From NCBI GenBank assembly GCA_910588755.1, contig CAJUQZ010000066.1, positions 1 through 22,364 of the forward strand: a stretch of 22,364 nucleotides of DNA. Reading direction: 5' to 3'. Source of the stretch: an uncultured Lachnospiraceae bacterium. GTDB taxonomy: Bacteria; Bacillota; Clostridia; Lachnospirales; Lachnospiraceae. Under the pieces are notes generated by a model. It worked only from the letters and a program-made list of their open reading frames with translations, was not told the DNA's origin and did not search any database. Both the position numbers and the translations under genes were made by a program. Shown piece by piece: positions 1 through 7,650 of this stretch (its first letter is position 1; each line of letters begins with the position of its first letter).

Positions 1-400
1 GGCCAAGCGCATTAAACACCGCCTCCGGCAAATCCTCATGCAGCGCATTACATAAAAAGAATGAAATCTCCCTATATCCCATCCCAGTATGTCATATCCA
101 GCCAGTTTGCTGTCATCTGTCTCCCCGCAGACCACCCGCCTGCCATTCTCATCTGTCAGCTCCCTGGCCATAAGACGAAATATTCCGGCGTGGTGGAGAG
201 ACTCACCAGACGACACGAAACCACCCTGCAGTATTTTCCGTAAAAATCCACGGCATCTGACAGCCGCGAAAACCTGCCATCACTGTCAAACGAGTCTAAT
301 TACTGGCCAGGGCGTGTTTGAAAATGCTTTGTACCATTCAGATGATTCCTGACCTCTGCTGGTCTATAACTTTTCAAGATCATCCAGATGCCAGATAATC
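1..400 (-). pseudogene. Degraded unknown protein gene, running off the left edge
   Basis: On the minus strand a protein-like reading can be followed from about 400 down to 1, but only by changing frame. It begins with a stretch reading WHLDDLEKL, hits a TAG stop at 364-366, and continues to about 298 (EWYKAFSNTPWPVI). It shifts near 295-300 to a segment reading DSFDSDGRFSRLSDAVDFYGK. At the T4 run 234-237 it shifts into ILQGGFVSSGESLHHAG and later AGYDILGWDIGRFHSF. At the A5 run 54-58 it shifts again into LCNALHEDLPEAVFNALG, open to the edge. Adding one base to each of the two homopolymers restores a single frame through the last two joins. I do not recognise the family. The in-frame stop and three shifts argue for decay; the two homopolymer shifts alone could be sequencing errors. 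Confidence 0.6.
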
Positions 401-401
401 G

Positions 402-449
402 AAAATGAGATTCAATAGAACAAAAAACGGGTTCTTTAAATCTCATTTT
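402..449 (-). terminator. Hairpin after the 54-codon ORF, probable terminator
   Basis: An imperfect inverted repeat of about 19-20 bases (arms 402-421 and 431-449) surrounds a loop of about 9 bases. The arms begin with AAAATGAGA and end with TCTCATTTT, so the structure has A-rich and T-rich outer edges on both strands. It lies directly after the stop codon of the small gene at 449-613. The stem is AT-rich and the outer T run is only four long, so termination is likely but not certain; it could work in both directions. Confidence 0.5.
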
Positions 450-613
450 TAAATGACATTGACTGCTTTAACGCCTTCTGATAATCCTTGTGTATCCCCA
501 TACGGGTTGATAAACACTTTTGTTGTCCCATCATCAAGTTCCAGATTGGGCAGTTCCTTGCAACGGTTGGAAAAAGTATAAATCGGCAGGTTCTTCTCAA
601 ACGGGTCAAACAT
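449..613 (-). CDS. 54-aa protein, possible PD-(D/E)XK (Rpn-type) transposase remnant
   Basis: This short frame starts at ATG 611-613. An AGGAG ribosome binding site lies about 9 bases upstream and a consensus-like promoter further upstream (653-681), and a hairpin follows the stop. The 54-residue product begins MFDPFEKNLPIYTFSNRC and continues KELPNLELDDGTTKVFINP. The pattern YTFxNxCKE...LxLxDGTxKxFxN recalls, from memory, the middle of Rpn-family PD-(D/E)XK nuclease/transposases common in Lachnospiraceae. The family is several times longer and no nuclease residues can be placed here, so it would be a fragment. It could instead be an independent small protein. Function unknown. Confidence 0.45.
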   Translation of the reverse strand: MFDPFEKNLPIYTFSNRCKELPNLELDDGTTKVFINPYGDTQGLSEGVKAVNVI

Positions 614-652
614 ACATATCTTTGTTCTCCTGTCAACGCATTGTATATTTTC

Positions 653-681
653 ATTTTATCGTCTTTATAAGTCTCTGTCAA
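653..681 (-). promoter_or_regulatory. Sigma-A-type promoter for the 54-codon ORF
   Basis: On the minus strand TTGACA (676-681) is followed after exactly 17 bases by TAAAAT (653-658). This is a perfect -35 and a one-mismatch -10. Transcription would begin near 646, about 33 bases before the ATG at 613. It lies downstream of the sensor kinase stop (791), so the small gene has its own potential transcript. Confidence 0.6.
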
Positions 682-790
682 TATTCCGTATTATGGCTAT
701 GACTGTTCTATATTTTCAACCCGCAGATGATTTTCTTACAATATGCCTCGATTCTGCTCCCGTTTATGGTTTACAGAGGCTCATATCCCA

Positions 791-1786
791 TTACAGCCGC
801 AACACGATCTTAAGCATTCCGTCCATGTACGCCGCCGAGATGCTCCCGCCCATGCGTTCTGTTAAAAGCTTTGCGATGGAGAGTCCAAGCCCGGTCGAGT
901 TCCGCCCGGTCTCCACGGTGTAATAGCGGTCGAAAAGACGCGCAACAGACACCCAGTCCAAATCTTTTGCGCTGTTGCAAAATAGAATCGTGCCGTCGGA
1001 AAGCAGCTCGACAGTCAGAACAGCCTGCGCCTGGCCTGCACCGCTGCGCGTGTCAGAAGCAGGCGTGCTGTATTTAACGGCATTGTCCAGTATGTTGCAG
1101 AATACCCGCTTTAGCGCGCCCATATCCAGAAAGCGCACCACCTCCTCGTCCACAATCCTGACCTGTGGCTCAATATGTTTTTGTACGAATATGTCATAAT
1201 ACGATAACAGGCAGTCCGCAAGGATACGGTTCAAGACCACCTTCTGCTGATCGGTTTGGGCGTCCATTCTGGCAGTAGGGGACGTTTCCAGGCCTTGGGT
1301 GTTTTCATACGGTTTGGACAGAATGATAGAATACCGGAACAATTCCTCCGTGAGTGCGCGCATCGCGTCCGTCCGGTTGCGAATCTGCGCAAGGTAATGC
1401 CCCACGCGCTCCGCATCCTGACTTTTACATTCCCGTTCCAGCTCTGCTTCTGCCAGTTCCAGATAACCGTAAAGTGCCGTGAGCGGCGTGCGCAAATCGT
1501 GTGAAATGTTGGTGACAGCTTCCTTGAGCTCCCTGTCGCCACTCCGGTATCTGCGGCGGCTCTCATACAATACGCCCAGCTCCCTGTTCATGCGCTCCGC
1601 AAATGCTTTTATGTGCCTGTCATTTCCCGGGACGTAAATCCGGTTATTCGTATCCTTTTCCAGGCAATCCACAAACTGTGCGCTGATCGCTTTCAGATCC
1701 CGGTACAGAAAAAACACCTTTGCCACAAGCAGCACAATGACAGCCGCCCCCACGATACAGGGTACAATTACTGGAACTGAAACCAT
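791..1786 (-). CDS. Sensor histidine kinase, one membrane segment
   Basis: The 331-residue product has one hydrophobic N-terminal segment (about 4-28) and almost no extracellular domain. A dimerisation/phosphoacceptor box ISHDLRT follows, with His96 as the likely phosphorylated residue. Further on are an N box (NILDNAVKYS, about 231-240), an F-box-like LFDRYYT (284-290) and a G box TGLGLS (298-303). The usual DxGxG G1 motif is not visible, replaced by a segment around CNSAKDLDW. The start ATG follows an AAGGGG ribosome site. It is the last gene of the set and probably phosphorylates the response regulator encoded at 3788-4645. Lack of a sensor domain is typical of intramembrane-sensing kinases that work with an ABC transporter, here inferred from the neighbours. 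Confidence 0.9.
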   Translation of the reverse strand: MVSVPVIVPCIVGAAVIVLLVAKVFFLYRDLKAISAQFVDCLEKDTNNRIYVPGNDRHIKAFAERMNRELGVLYESRRRYRSGDRELKEAVTNISHDLRTPLTALYGYLELAEAELERECKSQDAERVGHYLAQIRNRTDAMRALTEELFRYSIILSKPYENTQGLETSPTARMDAQTDQQKVVLNRILADCLLSYYDIFVQKHIEPQVRIVDEEVVRFLDMGALKRVFCNILDNAVKYSTPASDTRSGAGQAQAVLTVELLSDGTILFCNSAKDLDWVSVARLFDRYYTVETGRNSTGLGLSIAKLLTERMGGSISAAYMDGMLKIVLRL

Positions 1787-1822
1787 GTCCTGATCCCCTT
1801 TTCATATCTTTATTTTATGTCT

Positions 1823-2710
1823 TTATTTCAAATCCCTTTTCCGAAACACCAGTATCCCGCTGCCCGAGAGCACCACAACCGCCGCCAATGTGCCCGCGAC
1901 ATGCAGCGCCGAAAACCGGTCATAACCGTTTTCGTCCTCCTCCAGCGCACAGGAGAGCGCAAGTGAAGTGGGCAGTACCGCCGAAATGCATTCGTATACC
2001 TTCCGCTCTGTCCCGCTCAGATATTTGGGATTTGGGACGATCTCAACTCCCAGATCGGCCAGTTTGCCGAGATTCTCCTCCGCTGCGTACACGTACGCCC
2101 CGGTTTCCGTATTGTACACCCGCTCTGTAACCGGCGGCTGCAACAATCCCTTAAGCGCAGACGCGCCCGCCCCCAGAAGCAGTATGGAGAGCAATACATT
2201 GAGCAGGACGGCCTTTGCCTTGTCCAGTACCACCATAGAGATCAGCACAGCCACCGCCGCGCTCGTGCAGATAGACAGAAAGGAGAGCGCAAAAGTCTCC
2301 GGCAGACTGTGCAGCCGACTCCACACCAAATCCCCCACCAGCAATGTCCCCGCCGTCAGTGCCGCCAGCGTGTAGGCTGCAAACTGCGCAAAGCCCGCAC
2401 AGGCGACTGTGACCAGATTGGCCAGATAGATTGTCACTCTGCTGTGTCCCACATTGACTTTGTTGCGGATTGTCCCGTCACTGTACTCTGTGCCGAGAAA
2501 CAGCCCGCTAAAGCACGCCACTGTGATTCCCACAAAGGTCATCTGGTTAAAAAAATACGTGTTTCCGTTCTCAAAGGGATAGCCGTTTACATTGTTAATC
2601 CTCAATAGAAAATAGGCAAAAACGCCCCACACAAACATGCCTGTCTCCGCGATCCAGAAAAGCCTGCTGCGCCACAGCCTTGCAAAGTTTGCCGACAATA
2701 GATTACGCAT
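1823..2710 (-). CDS. ABC transporter permease (ABC-2 / lantibiotic-immunity type)
   Basis: The product is about 295 residues and starts MRNLLSANFARLWRS, with hydrophobic segments near the start, around residues 50-75, 100-130, 145-190, and at the C-terminus (LAAVVVLSGSGILVF). This layout, with about six membrane helices and one extracytoplasmic loop before the last pair, fits ABC-2 type permeases of antibiotic efflux systems. I chose ATG 2708-2710 because an AGGAGG site sits 8 bases upstream; the GTG at 2719 abuts that site and is too close. The gene overlaps the end of the ATPase gene by 8 bases, and its ribosome site lies inside the last ATPase codons. This suggests translational coupling and an ATPase-permease complex in the membrane. 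Confidence 0.88.
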   Translation of the reverse strand: MRNLLSANFARLWRSRLFWIAETGMFVWGVFAYFLLRINNVNGYPFENGNTYFFNQMTFVGITVACFSGLFLGTEYSDGTIRNKVNVGHSRVTIYLANLVTVACAGFAQFAAYTLAALTAGTLLVGDLVWSRLHSLPETFALSFLSICTSAAVAVLISMVVLDKAKAVLLNVLLSILLLGAGASALKGLLQPPVTERVYNTETGAYVYAAEENLGKLADLGVEIVPNPKYLSGTERKVYECISAVLPTSLALSCALEEDENGYDRFSALHVAGTLAAVVVLSGSGILVFRKRDLK

Positions 2711-3617
2711 GTTGTCCACCTCCTACCAGATTCATGTAATAGGTTTCCAGGCTCTCATTCTTCTCGTGCATAGAGATCAGCTCGCACCCTGCCGCATCGA
2801 GCACATGGATCAGCTCCGTCGCTTTGATCTCCCCGTAGACGTCCGCCTCTGTCGCAGACACCACGCAGTATTCCAGCCCAATCCTGTCGAACGCCAGGCA
2901 CAGCGCACTTGTATTGTCCACCACAAGCCGCACGCATTTCCTGCACTCCGCCTCCAACTCTGCCGCGCTAATCTCCTTCACCATGCTGCCCTTGTCGATA
3001 AAACCATAGTGTGTGGCAAGCCGTGACAATTCATCAAGTATATGGCTTGAAATCAGCACCGTGATCTGCCGCTCCCGGTTTAGACGCAGGATCAGCTCCC
3101 GCATCTCGATGATTCCCTGCGGATCGAGACCGTTGATCGGCTCGTCAAGCATCAGAAAATCAGGCTCACCGCACAGCGCAACCGCGATTCCGAGCCGCTG
3201 GCGCATGCCGAGCGAAAAATTCCGCACACGCTTCTTCCCTGTGTTTTCAAGTCCCACAAACGATAGCAGCTCGTCAACCCCGTCGAAGGAAGGCATTCCG
3301 AGCACGCGGTACTGTTCCCGGATGTTTTCCCTTGCCGTCGCGTCCAGATACACCGACGGCGTCTCTACCACCGCGCCCATTCTGCGGCGGCACCTGCCAA
3401 TCCGCCTGTCGGTATGGCCCACCCCGTACAGGGTGAACGCGCCCGATGTAGGCAGCTGTAAGCCGCAGATCAGGCGTATCAGCGTCGTCTTGCCCGCGCC
3501 GTTTTTCCCCACAAAACCATAAATTGCGCCCTTTGGCACATGCATGGACAGGTTATTGAGCGCTTTGAAATCCTTGTAGTACTTGCAGAGCGCACTTGTT
3601 GTCAGACAGTAATCCAT
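2703..3617 (-). CDS. ABC transporter ATP-binding protein, BcrA/LanF-like with E-loop
   Basis: The 304-residue protein shows Walker A GKNGAGKT (about 37-44), a signature motif FSLGMRQR (134-141), Walker B FLMLDEP (154-160) and a switch histidine in ISSHILDEL. At the Q-loop position it reads VVETPS, with Glu in place of the usual Gln. This E-loop is known in bacitracin and lantibiotic immunity ATPases (BcrA, LanF), which favours a role in peptide-antibiotic export or resistance. The ATG at 3617 has an AGGAGGT site at good distance; an upstream open frame to 3818 lacks such a site and crosses the regulatory repeats. The partner permease is encoded at 1823-2710. Confidence 0.93.
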   Translation of the reverse strand: MDYCLTTSALCKYYKDFKALNNLSMHVPKGAIYGFVGKNGAGKTTLIRLICGLQLPTSGAFTLYGVGHTDRRIGRCRRRMGAVVETPSVYLDATARENIREQYRVLGMPSFDGVDELLSFVGLENTGKKRVRNFSLGMRQRLGIAVALCGEPDFLMLDEPINGLDPQGIIEMRELILRLNRERQITVLISSHILDELSRLATHYGFIDKGSMVKEISAAELEAECRKCVRLVVDNTSALCLAFDRIGLEYCVVSATEADVYGEIKATELIHVLDAAGCELISMHEKNESLETYYMNLVGGGQHA

Positions 3618-3728
3618 TTTTTCCCTACCTCCTGTATTGATCCAGTGCTTTACGACATAACCTGTCACAAATTGCACTGAACCGCAATTATTTTTCAAAT
3701 TTTTGTTACAGGAATATTTTAAAACACA

Positions 3729-3742
3729 GGTTTCAAGAAACC
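3729..3742. promoter_or_regulatory. 14-bp inverted repeat ahead of the ABC genes
   Basis: GGTTTC-AA-GAAACC is a complete inverted repeat apart from its two central bases. It directly adjoins the three CTTTAC repeats, in the 170-base gap between the response regulator and the ATPase gene. It may be part of the binding region or a small RNA hairpin. A possible -10 (TAAAAT on the minus strand) follows about 10 bases downstream, with no good -35, as expected of an activator-dependent promoter. Confidence 0.35.
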
Positions 3743-3743
3743 G

Positions 3744-3772
3744 GTAAAGAAAACAGTAAAGATTTTGTAAAG
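3744..3772 (-). promoter_or_regulatory. Three direct CTTTAC repeats, candidate response-regulator site
   Basis: On the minus strand CTTTAC occurs three times, at 3767-3772, 3756-3761 and 3744-3749, with start-to-start distances of 11 and 12 bases, one turn of the helix. Tandem hexamers at this spacing are the usual binding mode of OmpR-type regulators. They lie just after the response regulator stop and 127-155 bases before the ATPase ATG, so phosphorylated regulator could activate the ABC-kinase genes from here. Confidence 0.5.
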
Positions 3773-3787
3773 ATCCGACTCCCAAAA

Positions 3788-4645
3788 TCAGGGATTGAGA
3801 CGAAACCCAATCCCCCATACTGCCTCAATGCAATCCCCTGCGCCAATCTCCTGAAGCTTTTTTCTCAGATTGCTGATATGCTGCTTCAATGAACTGTCCG
3901 TGCAGTCCGGCGTGTCCGCGCTGATACAGTCGAGGATCGAGGCTTTGGAAAATACCTGTCCGGCATTCTGCATCAAAAGGCGCAGAATGGCAAATTCTGT
4001 CCGTGTGAGGCGAACAGTCCTGTCTTTTCCATCCATATCTTCATCCAATGCGGGCTTTGAGCGCACAGACGCCGTATCCGCAAGCTTTTTTGAGGAGACT
4101 TCGCGCAGCTCAAGATCGAGCGCAAGGTCTCCCACAGCCAGTTTCTTCCCGTCCTGATCCTTATAAAGAAGTTCCGGCTGTCCGGATTTGGCACACACTT
4201 GTGTCCTGCGCAGCTGCACCGTGATGCGCGCAAGCAGCTCCTTTATCTCAAACGGTTTTGTGATATAGTCCGCCGCGCCCCCAAGAAGCGCCTCCACCTT
4301 GTCGTCCACCCCAACCTTCGCGCTGATTACGATGACAGGGATATCCCGGATATCCTGAATCCGCGGCAGAAGCGCCTCCCCTGTCATGCCGGGCAGCATC
4401 AAATCCAACAAAATCAAATCCAGCTTTTTTCCGGCGCTTTCATCCGCCAGCAGATACAGCGCCTCCGTGCCCGAATACGCGCGGCAGGTCTGATACCCTT
4501 CCCTGCGAAGGCTCTCCTCGATGATATCCCCGATGTGCACATCGTCCTCTATAATCGCTATCAGCTCCTGGGCTCCCGCATGAACCGCCGTGTCCTTCCC
4601 GGTTTGTTTTTTGCCGGAAACCGCCCTGTCCTCCATACGTTTCAT
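3788..4645 (-). CDS. OmpR-family response regulator
   Basis: The 285-residue protein has a receiver domain (about 28-142) with acidic pair Glu33/Asp34-Asp35, phosphoacceptor Asp81 (ILLDLMLPG), Ser108 and Lys130 (TKPF). A C-terminal winged helix follows (TRTEFAILRLLMQN to the end, AVWGIGFRLNP). The start ATG overlaps the stop of the upstream hydrolase (ATGA), with a GGAGGG site about 10 bases before it. The N-terminus is about 27 residues longer than usual. An extra hydrophilic stretch of about 25 residues (SSKKLADTASVRSKPALDED onward) separates the first strands of the DNA-binding domain from its TRTEF core. It probably takes phosphate from the kinase encoded at 791-1786 and controls the ABC genes through the CTTTAC repeats. 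Confidence 0.92.
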   Translation of the reverse strand: MKRMEDRAVSGKKQTGKDTAVHAGAQELIAIIEDDVHIGDIIEESLRREGYQTCRAYSGTEALYLLADESAGKKLDLILLDLMLPGMTGEALLPRIQDIRDIPVIVISAKVGVDDKVEALLGGAADYITKPFEIKELLARITVQLRRTQVCAKSGQPELLYKDQDGKKLAVGDLALDLELREVSSKKLADTASVRSKPALDEDMDGKDRTVRLTRTEFAILRLLMQNAGQVFSKASILDCISADTPDCTDSSLKQHISNLRKKLQEIGAGDCIEAVWGIGFRLNP

Positions 4646-6504
4646 AATTTCAAAACCCTCCGGTCATATGTCATGAGCCCGTTGGTCTCCTCCTCGATGT
4701 CCGTAAGCTGCGTGTACACGGACGCGCACAGTCCTTCCTTTTTCAGCTCCTCTATCCTTCTGTCCAGCGCATTGTACGCATTTCGCAGCGCGTCCTGGCT
4801 GCTGTGGCTGCCATAGCCAAAATAGTTGTCAGAATAAATATGTCCCTCCACCGCAAGGGAGACGCCCCCAAACTCCGATATGACATATGGCTTTTTGCTC
4901 TTTTTGGCAATCAGCTCAAAGAAATAAATGTGTTCGCTCTTCACATCGCCTGCGTCCTGGTCAAACCAGCCGCTGTGGGCATCGATGATGCGCGTGTTGT
5001 CAGCCGCGCGCACCATATCCGTGTTTTCCTTCGCGTCAAACTGCCCCCAGCCTTCGTTAAAGAGTACCCACATGCAGATTGAAGTGCAGTTGTAGAGTTG
5101 GCTGACCGTCTCGAGACACTCCTTTTTCCACTCCTCCCTGCCGCTTTTGTCCGCCCTTGAAGTATAGCTGTAATCATTGTCGCGCTTATGGCGGAGCGGG
5201 AACAGCACGGTCGGGATATAGCAGGTCTTGACCAGGTTGTAAGTCGTTCCGCCGTTAATCATATCCTGCCAGACAAGCATTCCAAGCCGGTCGCAGTGAT
5301 AGTACCAGCGCATGGGCTCGATCTTGCAGTGCTTCCGTATCATGTTAAAGCCTTTTGACTTTGCCGTCTCGATATCAAAGATCATCGCCTCGTCGCTCAC
5401 CGGCGTCAGCAGGCTCTCGGGATAATAGCCCTGGTCAAGAATCCCTTTCTGAAAATAGGGCCTGTGGTTGAGGCAGAGTCTGGGAATCCCGTCCCTGTCC
5501 GGCTCCGCGGAAAAACAGCGCATACCAAAATAGCTCTCCACCATGTCCTCGCCATAGACGATTCTTAACTCATACAGAAATGGATTTTCCGGTGTCCAGC
5601 TCTTCTTGTCTGCAATTTTTATCTCAAAAACCGCCTTTTCTGCCGGGAAAACCAGCCGCTTTTCCTCCCATGCCACCTGATTATTGTCAAACAGGAGGAT
5701 TTTGCAGGGCACCTGTGTAAGATCTGCATTTTGACCGGAAGAGACTGTCCCAAACAGGGCCGCTTTATCGGAATCGGGCGCTTTTTTTTCAGCGATCATT
5801 TTGTTGGAAACCACCTCGATGACAACGCTGTCATGGTCGTAATCAGGAGTGATGCGAACCGTCTGGATATATGTCTCTGGAACCCACTCGCACCACACTG
5901 TCTGCCACAGGCCGCTCTGTGCGGTATAGAACATGCCGCCATTTTTAAGCATTTGTTTACCTCTCCCGTGGTACGATGTGTCGCTCTTATCCTGTACACA
6001 CAGGCGCAGGGTATTTTTCCCCGTCTGAATATAAGGCGTGATGTCGAGTGTAAACGCCTGATAGCCGCCCGAGTGCGTCCCGGCCAGCCCGTCATTCACA
6101 TAGACGCGGCAGCGCTCGTCGCAGGCGCCGAAATTTAAGAGCAGACGCCTTCCGGCGGGGATTCTGTCAATCTCAATTTTTCGCTCGTACCACAGGTACT
6201 CGTCCGGCTTCAGCTGACGCTGTACGCCAGACAGGTAGGTCTCCGGCGAGAATGGCACGCGGATATCGCCGTCCCACAGCACCGGCCTTGTGTCGTCGCC
6301 TGTGATCGCATATTTCCAGATGCCGTTTAAGACCACATAGTTTTTCCTTGCCATCTGTGGTCTTGGATACTCTGTCAGCACCGCCTCCGGCTGGTTTCTG
6401 GCGATTACCTCCCCCCACTGCGTAAACAGCTGGTGATGCTTTTCCTCTCCTTTGTCCAGGATTTTATTTAATTGAAGTGTCTCGAGCATTTCCCTGATTT
6501 TCAT
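4642..6504 (-). CDS. Glycoside hydrolase family 2 enzyme (beta-galactosidase/glucuronidase-like)
   Basis: The 620-residue protein has the GH2 order: sugar-binding jelly roll (about 50-220, with YLWYERKIEI and HGRGKQM), an immunoglobulin-like domain, and a TIM barrel. The acid/base is Glu484 in LFNEGWGQF and the nucleophile is Glu544 in ISEFGG. Other GH2 signatures are NMIRKHCKIE and YYHCDRLGMLVWQD. No signal peptide is visible, so it should act in the cytoplasm on imported glycosides. I chose ATG 6502-6504 because an AAGGAG site lies 8 bases upstream; a frame-consistent ATG at 6528 lacks a site. The substrate cannot be named from sequence. Its last codon overlaps the response regulator start, an unexpected partner for a sugar hydrolase. 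Confidence 0.92.
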   Translation of the reverse strand: MKIREMLETLQLNKILDKGEEKHHQLFTQWGEVIARNQPEAVLTEYPRPQMARKNYVVLNGIWKYAITGDDTRPVLWDGDIRVPFSPETYLSGVQRQLKPDEYLWYERKIEIDRIPAGRRLLLNFGACDERCRVYVNDGLAGTHSGGYQAFTLDITPYIQTGKNTLRLCVQDKSDTSYHGRGKQMLKNGGMFYTAQSGLWQTVWCEWVPETYIQTVRITPDYDHDSVVIEVVSNKMIAEKKAPDSDKAALFGTVSSGQNADLTQVPCKILLFDNNQVAWEEKRLVFPAEKAVFEIKIADKKSWTPENPFLYELRIVYGEDMVESYFGMRCFSAEPDRDGIPRLCLNHRPYFQKGILDQGYYPESLLTPVSDEAMIFDIETAKSKGFNMIRKHCKIEPMRWYYHCDRLGMLVWQDMINGGTTYNLVKTCYIPTVLFPLRHKRDNDYSYTSRADKSGREEWKKECLETVSQLYNCTSICMWVLFNEGWGQFDAKENTDMVRAADNTRIIDAHSGWFDQDAGDVKSEHIYFFELIAKKSKKPYVISEFGGVSLAVEGHIYSDNYFGYGSHSSQDALRNAYNALDRRIEELKKEGLCASVYTQLTDIEEETNGLMTYDRRVLKL

Positions 6505-6602
6505 ATCATCATCTCCTTGATCGCGCAACCCATTGAATTTTCATCGCTCGGTATTGAGATACCTATAAAATCCCCTAGTACACCCTTTGCTGTATTATTT
6601 TC

Positions 6603-6611
6603 ATTTTATCA
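6603..6611 (-). promoter_or_regulatory. Extended -10 promoter for the GH2-regulator genes
   Basis: On the minus strand TGATAAAAT forms an extended -10 element (TGn followed by TAAAAT), about 100 bases before the GH2 start. Transcription would start near 6596. The -35 region (TTTCAG-like) is weak, which the TG extension could offset. It is the only good promoter candidate between the radical SAM stop and the GH2 gene. Confidence 0.45.
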
Positions 6612-6707
6612 CACATCAACCCGCACTGAAAGCCTTTCTCGCAATTCCCTGTCTCTCATCCTGATTTCCGGCAAAAATACCGGTCTACAGAAAATCCGCC
6701 TGCACCC

Positions 6708-7571
6708 CTAAATCAGGCTCAACTGCTCATACTTCTGCGGAAACTCCTGCAGATAGGCAAAACAGGCGCCCACGTCATGCACGATGTTGTTCTTTGCGCA
6801 TTTTTCCCGAAACAACGCCATCAACTCCTGATTCCGGTCACTTGTCACCTCATAAGAATGCCCGTATTTCCTGCGATACCGCTCCTTCATTCCGGGAAAA
6901 TGCCTGTCTAGCGCGGCATAGAAATACTCCCGGTCGCCGTCGCGCAGCGTCACCCCCATACCAAAGCAGATAATGCCGTACACTTTCGCCTCAATGCAGT
7001 AGTCCAGGATTCCCTCGATATTTTCGCGTGTATCATTGATATAAGGAAGAATCGGCGACAGCCAGACCACGGTTGGTATCTGATGATCGCGGAAAATCCG
7101 CAGCGCCCGCGCACGCTCCTTTGTCGTACATACATTCGGTTCCAGCATCCTGCAAAGCGCCTCGTCATATGTAGTCAATGTCATCTGAACGACACACTTT
7201 GCCTTTCTGTGAATGCTTTCCAGCAAATCCAGATCCCGCAGAATCCGGTCTGATTTCGTCTGGACCGCCACACCATACTCATAGCGGTCAATGATTTCCA
7301 GACACGTTCTTGTCAGGCCAAGTGACTCCTCACAGTGCATGTACGGATCGCACATCGCCCCTGTCCCGATCATGCATTTTCTGCGCCTGGTGCGGAGCGC
7401 TTTCTCCAACAGCGCAGGCGCATTCTGCTTGACCTCGATATCCTCAAAGTCATGCGTAAAACCGTAGCATGTGCTTCTGCTGTCACAGTAGATGCAGCCG
7501 TGCGTGCACCCCCTGTACAGATTCATGCCATTTTTTGCGGACAAAATTCCTTTCGCATCAACGAAGTGCAT
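6708..7571 (-). CDS. Radical SAM protein, SPL/Rv2578c-like
   Basis: The 287-residue protein carries the [4Fe-4S] motif CTHGCIYC (Cys22, Cys26, Cys29: CX3CX2C) near the N-terminus in the context NLYRGCTHGC. It continues with TGAMCDPYMHCEE, VQTKSDRILRDLDLL and VWLSPILPYIND. This arrangement is that of the SplB-like / Rv2578c family of radical SAM proteins, which resemble spore photoproduct lyase but mostly have no assigned substrate. The ATG at 7571 is preceded by a GGGAGG site. It lies 79 bases downstream of the 75-codon gene and may be transcribed with it and the AraC regulator. No link to the sugar genes is evident. Confidence 0.88.
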   Translation of the reverse strand: MHFVDAKGILSAKNGMNLYRGCTHGCIYCDSRSTCYGFTHDFEDIEVKQNAPALLEKALRTRRRKCMIGTGAMCDPYMHCEESLGLTRTCLEIIDRYEYGVAVQTKSDRILRDLDLLESIHRKAKCVVQMTLTTYDEALCRMLEPNVCTTKERARALRIFRDHQIPTVVWLSPILPYINDTRENIEGILDYCIEAKVYGIICFGMGVTLRDGDREYFYAALDRHFPGMKERYRRKYGHSYEVTSDRNQELMALFREKCAKNNIVHDVGACFAYLQEFPQKYEQLSLI

Positions 7572-7650
7572 TTCAAGCCTCCCTATACAGACATTGTTTC
7601 CTGTTTCTCTGCGCGATATCCGGCTACTGCTTTTTACCTTCCAGAATCCA

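Noticed and set aside
3618..3818. Upstream extension of the ABC ATPase gene
   Set aside because: The frame is open but crosses the CTTTAC repeats and the end of the response regulator, and the AGGAGGT site clearly points to the ATG at 3617.
4199..4816. 205-codon plus-strand frame opposite the response regulator and GH2 genes
   Set aside because: It crosses the junction of two convincing minus-strand genes and has low-complexity, His/Arg-rich composition without a ribosome site.
6660..6707. Terminator after the radical SAM gene
   Set aside because: Only a 4-bp CCGG stem with an 8-base loop and no T tract on the minus strand; too weak to call.
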